The notes under the pieces were generated by a model that saw nothing but the letters and a program-made list of their open reading frames with translations, did no database searches and was not told where the DNA came from. 7,354 nt of DNA, taken from positions 1 to 7,354 of the forward strand of contig JAJYHS010000026.1 in the NCBI GenBank assembly GCA_021784635.1. Direction: 5' to 3'. The position numbers were made by a program, and so were the translations under genes. Of the stretch, positions 1 through 6,150 are shown piece after piece. Numbering within the stretch: the first letter of the stretch is position 1; the number at the start of each line of letters is the position of its first letter. Source of the DNA: a bacterium (GTDB lineage: Bacteria > Bdellovibrionota > Bdellovibrionia > Bdellovibrionales > UBA1609).

Positions 1-2
1 CG

Positions 3-386
3 AATCGCTTAAACGTTGTCGTTACCCGGCAAAAAAATTACCGCCCCAAAATAATCGGTAATGAAAGCCACCCGACAAAACCCAACAATTCACCCGTGCA
101 TATTGTTGCAACAATTGAAGAGGCAATTGCCTATTGCAAAGAACTCGCGCCCAAATATCATAACGAAATATTTATTATCGGCGGCGGTGAAATCTACCGG
201 CAGTCCATTCAATATGTTGACACTATTTTTTTGACTCGAGTTCATCGCGATTATGATGGCGACGCGTTTTACCCAGATCCCGATGTTAAACAATTTCGCC
301 GTGTTGAAAAACAAGACCATACGAGCTCACCCGGAGCAAGTAACGATACCGTTTCATTTAGTTTTGAAACGTGGGTAAGAAAGTAA
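3..386 (+). CDS. folA: Dihydrofolate reductase, C-terminal part (5' end outside window)
   Basis: This cytoplasmic enzyme reduces dihydrofolate to tetrahydrofolate with NADPH, feeding thymidylate, purine and methionine synthesis. About 127 residues are visible. They include the N-V-V-V-T-R-Q strand near the left edge, an E-E-A-I helix, the family's I-I-G-G-G-E-I-Y segment (codons 174-197; it matches the E. coli cis-Gly95-Gly96 pair and Tyr100), then F-L-T-R-V-H (E. coli Thr113 region) and a G-D-A-F-Y-P-D segment. The N-terminal part with the catalytic acidic residue is missing because the window starts inside the gene. The frame is open to the left edge, so the GTG at 96 is an internal valine. 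The stretch between the T-R-Q strand and the E-E-A-I helix is roughly 14 residues longer than in E. coli DHFR. The last 33 bases overlap the end of addA on the opposite strand. The family assignment is secure; the symbol is by homology. Confidence 0.93.
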   Translation, partial: NRLNVVVTRQKNYRPKIIGNESHPTKPNNSPVHIVATIEEAIAYCKELAPKYHNEIFIIGGGEIYRQSIQYVDTIFLTRVHRDYDGDAFYPDPDVKQFRRVEKQDHTSSPGASNDTVSFSFETWVRK

Positions 387-3300
387 ATCGCCTTCAATTT
401 CTTCGCGTGCACGCGCGGCCCGAATCACCACCTTGCCATCAAGCGCGTATATGACCGCGCAACGGATCGGTTCAGTGACGCCGACCGCTCGCAAAGCCTG
501 CGTGTATAAATCAAGCTGATAAAACGCTTTTTGCTCGTAAGCGGCACTCCCTGATTTATAATCGACAAGCCAGGTGATGCCGCCAATCGTTCCCCACAGA
601 TCAATTTGCCCTTCGATAATTCCAATTTTCGATTTGAGTTGAAAGCCCCACTCCACAAAACCCTTTTCGATGAGCTCTCGTACGGGCGGCTCCTTTAATT
701 TTAATGTGAAATCGGCGGCGTGAATAAATCTCGCCGCTTCGGCACCGAACCATTTTTCAAAATATGCGCGTGCATCCCCGTTAAATCCGCTGTGGCCGCT
801 CAAACTCTTGTATTTTTGAATTTCAAAATAGGAGTGAAGTTTTTGGCCCCATACCGGCAGCTCCAGTTGCTTCTGAAGTTGGCTCGATAAAAGTCGATTT
901 TCATTTGAATGCGAATTGCTCGAACTGTGCTTTTCAACAAGGTCAGTAACCGACCACCGCATTGAATTATCCGGCGCCGCGATTGCATTCAAAAACCGCG
1001 GCCGAACGGACTTCGCATTTTCCGTTTGGCGATTCGCAGCTTGAGGTTCTGGCCAAGACTTTCGCACTTCGTAGGCGTATTGTTGGCGCTCGTTCACTCC
1101 TGTTTTTTCAAAAAACTGAGATAGCTTTTCAGCAAAGCTGCCCGCTTCGGGGGCGGCCGAATGAAAAACCACCGACTCTTCGGCGCGAGTCATCGCAACA
1201 TATAGAAGTCGATCCATTTCTTCGCGTTCGTAGTTCGAAAACTCTTCGAGCACTTCTTTCGCCAAGATACTGTGGGTCAATTTCTTCGAATCGCCGCCTT
1301 GTCGTTCGACTTTCAAAGCAATTGAAAATAATCCCGAGCTTTCGTTCATAACAAACGGCGACTCGTGGCCGCGTGATTCTGAAAATCGAGGGCGCCGGTG
1401 AAGGTTCGGTAATATCACGTGACGAAATTTTAAACCTTTTGATTTGTGAATCGTCATCAAGTTCACATGATTCGGTTCAACAGCAGCAACCGCGTCCGCG
1501 TCCTCATCGCCACCGGCCGATACATCTTCGCGCAACAGTTCATTTATAAACTGCAAATATTGAAATCCCGGTGACCGTTCGGATTCGCGCAAAACCGATA
1601 AAAACTTCCAAATGTTGGCCTCTTTGATACCCGTAGCATCTCGAACCGCGCAATAATCGACTATTTGTCTTTCAAGCACAATCGTACGAAGTGTTTCAAA
1701 CACACCAACAGTTGACGTCATTTCGCGATACCGGGCCAATTCTCCAATAACCAAATCGCCAGAAAGCTGCTCCTGAAACGCGGTCCAATATTGCGTTGGT
1801 TTTTTGATCGTGACTTTGGCTATTTTAGCGTCAGGGACATAAAACCACGGCGAACGTAATACCCGGATGAGATTGAGATGATCGTGGGGATTCAACAAAA
1901 ATTTCAGAATCGAAATTAAGTCGAGAACTTCGCGGCTTTCAAAGAAGCGCCCTCCCGCATGCACATAAGTTGGGATGCCGTAGTGCTCAAATGCGCGCGC
2001 GATATCAAGAAGTTCGCTATTTCTTCTGGCCAACACACAAAATGAATCAAAAGGTTCGGAATCGGCGTGCTGCACATGTTGAACAATTGGCGCGTAAGGA
2101 TCGTCGCTATCGTTTTCAATAGAGTAAAATGTGGCAATACGTGATGCTTCTACAGGTTCCGACTTCGGCTTCATTCGCATAAAGGCGGGACTGATTTGTG
2201 AAAAAACATCGTTGAAAAAAAGCAGCAGTGATGGATTAGAACGATAGTTCACGTCTAAAAACGACAATTCCCCGCCCGCTCTTTGCACAATTCGCTCTTG
2301 CTTTTCAAATACATCGCGACGGGCGCCGCGAAATAAATAAATGCTTTGTTGAGGGTCCCCAACAAAATACGCGGGAGTTTGCCCGATAAACTCCCGAAGA
2401 AGCCGCACCTGAAGCGGACTTGTATCTTGAAACTCATCTATGAGCCAATAATCCCACTCGGAGCCGAATGCTCGCGCCAAAGCTGGTGACGTCTCAATCG
2501 ACGAAGCTGCAAACCGCTCGATATCCCGCATTTCAAGTTGCCCTGTCTCACAAACAACACGGTTAAGCTCCGCGATAAAAAGTTCGCGAAGTTTTGCAAA
2601 AAGCAGTGCGGCGTCTGCAAACTGCGAAAGCGCGGCTGGCGTATTTTCGCTGCCCAGAAATTCCTTAATTTCTTTTAGAATTTCGCTGATTTCGTCACTT
2701 AGTTCCTTTTGAAAGGGCGGGTTCTTCGACATGAATCTCGGCTTTTTGACCTCTATAATTTCTTCTAAGTTTTCCTTTTCAGAAAGCTCAGCGAAAATCT
2801 TAAGAGCGTCTAGCCAATTTTCACTTTCGCACTCGTCGATTGCGGTTCTTGTTACACGGCCAAGCCCAACGCAAAGTTCTTTTTTCTTCTTCTCGCAAGC
2901 AGAAGTTAAATCGCTTAAATTCGCCGGGCGAGGGCTTAAATGAAAACTTGTGGCTTCAACGCTTTCAGACAATGCTTCGACGAGTTGCCCCACCGTAAGA
3001 TGATCCAAAAGACTATGAAATTCGGCGTGACCGGCTAAAATGTCTTTGATGATTTTCCGTTGTCGCCGATTTGCCGAGGCACGATTCATAATTTGCAAAT
3101 TCCCGTCAAGCCCTAGCAAATGTCCATACTGACGCAAAAACCGCGTTAGAACTCCGTGAATCGTCGAGATGACGAGCGACTTGCCAGACGAAACATATTC
3201 GACAAGTTCCCAATCTCCGTCTTCAGTTGCATTTTTTAAGAGCCGCTCGCGAAGTTCCTCGGTCGCTTTTCGCGTAAACGTGGTCACTACAATTCGCGGC

Positions 3301-3443
3301 AATCTTTTATGTTCGTTGCGATAAGCGCGCGCCACGTCCAATACGCGCTTTGTCAGTGCCGTTGTTTTACCGGCACCTGCTCCCGCGCGGACAATCTCCG
3401 ACTGTGTGAGAAGCAAATTTAGTTCAGATGAGGTGCCCGGCAC
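354..3443 (-). CDS. addA: AddA-type ATP-dependent helicase/exonuclease subunit (UvrD/RecB-like SF1A helicase plus PD-(D/E)XK nuclease)
   Basis: This is the motor subunit of an AddAB-type complex that unwinds and degrades DNA from double-strand ends before RecA loading. With the GTG start it has 1029 residues, somewhat short for AddA (often 1150-1250). Visible motifs in order are: Walker A G-A-G-A-G-K-T-T (21-28, Lys26); motif Ia around 52-68; Walker B I-D-E-F-Q-D-T-S (Asp336, Glu337); motif III G-D-P-Q-Q-S-I-Y (362-369); motif IV N-Y-R-S (399-402); motif V T-I-H-K-S-K-G-L (664-671); and motif VI V-A-M-T-R-A-E (749-755). A Lys/Glu-rich helical insert covers about 183-260. A W-S-V-T-D-L segment opens the C-terminal nuclease domain, followed by a Ser/Asn-rich linker. 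Its catalytic set His870, Asp948, Asp961 and Lys963 plus Gln976 appears complete. A TTG at 3455 is an alternative start and an in-frame TAA directly precedes it. GTG 3443 is preferred because GGAGG lies 5 nt upstream. The canonical Q-motif glutamine is not visible. AdnA or a RecB relative are the alternatives. Confidence 0.93.
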   Translation of the reverse strand: MPGTSSELNLLLTQSEIVRAGAGAGKTTALTKRVLDVARAYRNEHKRLPRIVVTTFTRKATEELRERLLKNATEDGDWELVEYVSSGKSLVISTIHGVLTRFLRQYGHLLGLDGNLQIMNRASANRRQRKIIKDILAGHAEFHSLLDHLTVGQLVEALSESVEATSFHLSPRPANLSDLTSACEKKKKELCVGLGRVTRTAIDECESENWLDALKIFAELSEKENLEEIIEVKKPRFMSKNPPFQKELSDEISEILKEIKEFLGSENTPAALSQFADAALLFAKLRELFIAELNRVVCETGQLEMRDIERFAASSIETSPALARAFGSEWDYWLIDEFQDTSPLQVRLLREFIGQTPAYFVGDPQQSIYLFRGARRDVFEKQERIVQRAGGELSFLDVNYRSNPSLLLFFNDVFSQISPAFMRMKPKSEPVEASRIATFYSIENDSDDPYAPIVQHVQHADSEPFDSFCVLARRNSELLDIARAFEHYGIPTYVHAGGRFFESREVLDLISILKFLLNPHDHLNLIRVLRSPWFYVPDAKIAKVTIKKPTQYWTAFQEQLSGDLVIGELARYREMTSTVGVFETLRTIVLERQIVDYCAVRDATGIKEANIWKFLSVLRESERSPGFQYLQFINELLREDVSAGGDEDADAVAAVEPNHVNLMTIHKSKGLKFRHVILPNLHRRPRFSESRGHESPFVMNESSGLFSIALKVERQGGDSKKLTHSILAKEVLEEFSNYEREEMDRLLYVAMTRAEESVVFHSAAPEAGSFAEKLSQFFEKTGVNERQQYAYEVRKSWPEPQAANRQTENAKSVRPRFLNAIAAPDNSMRWSVTDLVEKHSSSNSHSNENRLLSSQLQKQLELPVWGQKLHSYFEIQKYKSLSGHSGFNGDARAYFEKWFGAEAARFIHAADFTLKLKEPPVRELIEKGFVEWGFQLKSKIGIIEGQIDLWGTIGGITWLVDYKSGSAAYEQKAFYQLDLYTQALRAVGVTEPIRCAVIYALDGKVVIRAARAREEIEGDLLSYPRFKTK

Positions 3444-6115
3444 AGGGTCCTCCAATTACATTCTTCGCATATTTTAAAGTCCCGTGGGTTAGGCACAAAA
3501 TTTCCGTTCTTCATTTGCCCGACAGCTTCGCCTATTTTCTCTCGAAGCTTTTTATATAGTTCATCGAGCTCATTTCGGGTCAAATGACTCCCGCCACGAG
3601 GAGCTTCGTCAAAAAGCCTACCGCTTGATTCGCTTAACGAACTTATATCGCGAAATCCCTTCTCGCGCCTGATTTCATTCATTGTGAAATAAAATGCCCC
3701 GACGACGGGCCCCGGCGGTAGCTCAGTTAATCCATTTTCTATGCAATAACTGTAAAACAATAGTTGCAGTTCATTGTTTTCAAACCATGAGTTGTGGTTG
3801 CGCAGATCCCCGCCCGACGTCTTGTAGTCAAGAACCACATACTGGCCCTTTGCGTTCTGATCTACTCGATCGATACGGCCTGCGACTTCAACCTTCAGGC
3901 CGGCCCCCGCGTCATCGCAATTGACACACCCTTTAAGCCCACCTTCGCGCAATACGGTTTTCGTTTCACGAAATGTTTCGCGCCACTTCTTTTCAAAATT
4001 TAAAAATCGCCCGGCAGTCTGCACAAGCCGTGATCGCGTAGCCGGCCAAAGTGGTTCACACGCGATCACGATTTGAAACTCAGATCGTACATGATCAACA
4101 AGATTTGATAGCTCATCTTGCGACCAATCCCAGCGCATTGGCGGAGCGGTCAAAAGATTTAAAATCTCGTGAAGAAGACGGCCGGTGGTCATGGCGTCCA
4201 CGTCAAGATCAACATCCGGGAGTTCGCTTAAATGAAATATTTTTTCAGCAGCGAATTGAAAGGGGCAATCTAAATACTTTTCTAATTGCGACGGTGAAAT
4301 TTTCGGCAACGTTTCAATTACAAATGGGTCCGGCGCGAGCCCTCCGCCGTCTTGAGCCACCCGCCCATTCTCGTTTTCATCTTTACTGTTTTGAATTTCA
4401 TCCCACCGCGTGAGTCCTGGCGTTTCACAGCCTTCGTCATCGTCCGTCTTAAATGCGCGCGACCAAATTGATGATGGCGACTGGACACGGCTTTTTAAAT
4501 CATGGAGGGCAAAACACGCGAAGCAGCGGTTCTTCGTATTCTCCATTACACGCTCGATCCAGTACGACCAATCGTGGTCACCCAAAGCGAGATTGAAACC
4601 CAAATCTTTGGCAATTTTATCTTGGTCAATTTCTCGAAAACTGATTTTATTTTTTATCCGCACGCTGTCCGAATCAAGCCCTAACAGCACTACCGTATCG
4701 AGCTCCAAATGAATTGCCCCATCCAAATTGCCGCAGTAGATTCCGACGTTTTCAGAGGAGTTCTTTATTTCAACACGGGCAACCAAATTTTCAACGTATC
4801 GCAACCAAGACCGCACTTCGAGCCGCAAATGAACGGGACATTCTTGCAAAAAAGTCGCTGCCACCCGATCAAGCCCTGTTATTATGTCGTCATTATAAAA
4901 CTTAAGGGCCCAAGCAAAAAACTGGTCACGGCCGACCTTGTCGCCGGGCTGAAACTTTTGATTAAAGAGCTGTCGAACACGGGTGTCGCGATTCAAATCG
5001 GCTTCATCATAAATACTGCGAAAAATCGGGGCGAACTTTTCATAAGGTAACGCCAAGTCTTTACTGAATTCCCGCGCGCCGAATATAATCGTCTCAAGAT
5101 CGCCGGTCGAAATGTGTTTTGATTCCACACGAAGGCGAGAGAGCCAATTTTGAATTAAAGGCAATGACGCAGCCGAAACAACAACCGATTTTCGCGCCGG
5201 CAAACCTTCGACACGAAAGTAGGCCTCAAGAAGCGGCCAATAACGTTCAATATCCGGCGAAAATAAACCAAGTTGATTCAAATTCACTCCGCGATCGGCA
5301 GCTTCGCGTAACCAATGTACCGCCGCTTTTACTTCTGCCAGCTCAGACGAAAATTTGTGGTAAGACACGTGCGGACTTTCATTCGACGTGAGCGCATTGC
5401 CCTTCTCATTGGATGCACCGAGAAGTTCATAAGCTGAAAACGTTTGCGGGTAGCTCGACCGGGCCGACAATTCTGGGAGAATCACAGTGACCTTATTTTG
5501 ACGTGCGAGTTTTTCAAAAAGTTCAGCTTCAACTCCCGTGAGGGCCGGCCCCAAATCCAAAACTACATCGTGCGGCCAAAATCGATCCGGTAAATCTTCG
5601 CGACCGGCCAAAAATGCCGGAATCCATTTGGCCAACAAAATATTTTTCTCAGAGAGAACGCTCCATGCCTCAACGCTGAGATAAAACCAGTGACCCCAGC
5701 TCAGCATGGCATCAGAATTTTGTTTCAGCCAATCGGTCACCGTATCTTGTGACGAACGGGCCAGAACGGGCAAAAATATTTCAAGGTAGTTCAAAAGTAG
5801 CGCACTCGCGCCGGGGCTTTTTGCCCACTCCACTTCTTTTTCTTTTAACCATTCATGAAGCCAAACAGACAAAAACTGAGTCGATACTAGATCAATACCG
5901 GAAAAATGAACCTTTAATATTTGCCGCCAAAACTCGTTAGCTCTAAGCACGGCGGTTTCAGGTAAACAATTTGTAGTTTCTAAAATTTGATTTTGTATCA
6001 GCTCTTTGGCTTCAAGATCAGCAACGAGCCAGGTACCCCCACGGCTTACGTTTGAAACCTTCGCGCGCGCATCGTTACTGTTAGAGTCGAGCCAACTTAT
6101 CATTGGCCCTATCAT
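3419..6115 (-). CDS. addB: AddB-type nuclease subunit (inactive helicase fold plus PD-(D/E)XK nuclease with predicted 4Fe-4S cluster)
   Basis: This 898-residue protein is the predicted partner of AddA in DNA end resection. The N-terminal two thirds follow the AddB/RecC-like helicase fold. There is an opening T-W-L-V-A-D-L-E-A-K strand (28-37), a degenerate Walker B-like V-V-L-D-L-G segment (184-189) followed by T-V-I-L-P-E, and the S-E-L-A-E-V-K-A-A-V plus G-L-F-S-P-D region (about 257-288). I find no Walker A motif, so it should not be a motor. The C-terminal nuclease domain has S-P-S-Q-L-E-K-Y-L-D-C-P-F (Cys617), G-R-L-L-H (His649), G-R-I-D (Asp749), L-D-Y-K (Asp763, Lys765) and Gln784. It ends with Cys883, Cys886 and Cys892, which with Cys617 make the usual four cluster ligands. 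The ATG at 6115 lacks a clear ribosome-binding site. The ATG at 6103, four codons in, has only a closely spaced AGGG and is the other possible start. The gene starts 35 bp after the barrel gene and overlaps addA by 25 bp. AdnB is unlikely because it would need a second motor. Confidence 0.9.
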   Translation of the reverse strand: MIGPMISWLDSNSNDARAKVSNVSRGGTWLVADLEAKELIQNQILETTNCLPETAVLRANEFWRQILKVHFSGIDLVSTQFLSVWLHEWLKEKEVEWAKSPGASALLLNYLEIFLPVLARSSQDTVTDWLKQNSDAMLSWGHWFYLSVEAWSVLSEKNILLAKWIPAFLAGREDLPDRFWPHDVVLDLGPALTGVEAELFEKLARQNKVTVILPELSARSSYPQTFSAYELLGASNEKGNALTSNESPHVSYHKFSSELAEVKAAVHWLREAADRGVNLNQLGLFSPDIERYWPLLEAYFRVEGLPARKSVVVSAASLPLIQNWLSRLRVESKHISTGDLETIIFGAREFSKDLALPYEKFAPIFRSIYDEADLNRDTRVRQLFNQKFQPGDKVGRDQFFAWALKFYNDDIITGLDRVAATFLQECPVHLRLEVRSWLRYVENLVARVEIKNSSENVGIYCGNLDGAIHLELDTVVLLGLDSDSVRIKNKISFREIDQDKIAKDLGFNLALGDHDWSYWIERVMENTKNRCFACFALHDLKSRVQSPSSIWSRAFKTDDDEGCETPGLTRWDEIQNSKDENENGRVAQDGGGLAPDPFVIETLPKISPSQLEKYLDCPFQFAAEKIFHLSELPDVDLDVDAMTTGRLLHEILNLLTAPPMRWDWSQDELSNLVDHVRSEFQIVIACEPLWPATRSRLVQTAGRFLNFEKKWRETFRETKTVLREGGLKGCVNCDDAGAGLKVEVAGRIDRVDQNAKGQYVVLDYKTSGGDLRNHNSWFENNELQLLFYSYCIENGLTELPPGPVVGAFYFTMNEIRREKGFRDISSLSESSGRLFDEAPRGGSHLTRNELDELYKKLREKIGEAVGQMKNGNFVPNPRDFKICEECNWRTLCRAPHLN
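3449..3453 (-). promoter_or_regulatory. Shine-Dalgarno site GGAGG for addA, inside addB
   Basis: On the - strand the sequence reads GGAGG, then ACCCT, then GTG, giving a consensus Shine-Dalgarno element with 5 nt spacing. It selects GTG 3443 over the TTG at 3455, since the GGAGG overlaps the last base of that TTG and could not serve it. The element is formed by the Trp888-Arg889 codons of addB, so ribosomes finishing addB pass directly over it. This arrangement is typical of translational coupling. Confidence 0.72.
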
Positions 6116-6150
6116 AAATTCGAGGAACAGATTTTGTCAGTGTCTGGCTG

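Noticed and set aside
96..98. GTG as a possible start of a short + strand gene
   Set aside because: The DHFR frame continues upstream to the window edge with family-specific residues, so this is an internal valine.
90..320. 76-codon open frame on the - strand opposite folA
   Set aside because: It is the shadow of the conserved DHFR core and looks hydrophobic only because of the reversed codons.
404..415. Perfect 12-bp palindrome CGCGTGCACGCG just after folA, considered as a terminator or operator
   Set aside because: It has only a 4-bp stem once a loop is allowed, no following T-run, and lies within addA codons for an Ala/Arg-rich stretch.
962..1351. 129-codon open frame on the + strand
   Set aside because: It lies wholly antisense to the AddA helicase/nuclease region. 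The predicted peptide is basic and low in structure, with no recognisable motif, and there is no ribosome-binding site.
4051..4413. 120-codon open frame on the + strand, with several neighbours of 60-113 codons up to 5391
   Set aside because: All are antisense to addB, whose own frame carries clear nuclease motifs. The peptides show no domain or membrane pattern.
354..6115. RecBCD or AdnAB instead of AddAB
   Set aside because: No RecD-like gene is visible. The AddB-like partner lacks a Walker A motif, whereas AdnAB has two motors, and it has a nuclease with a four-cysteine set, which RecC lacks.
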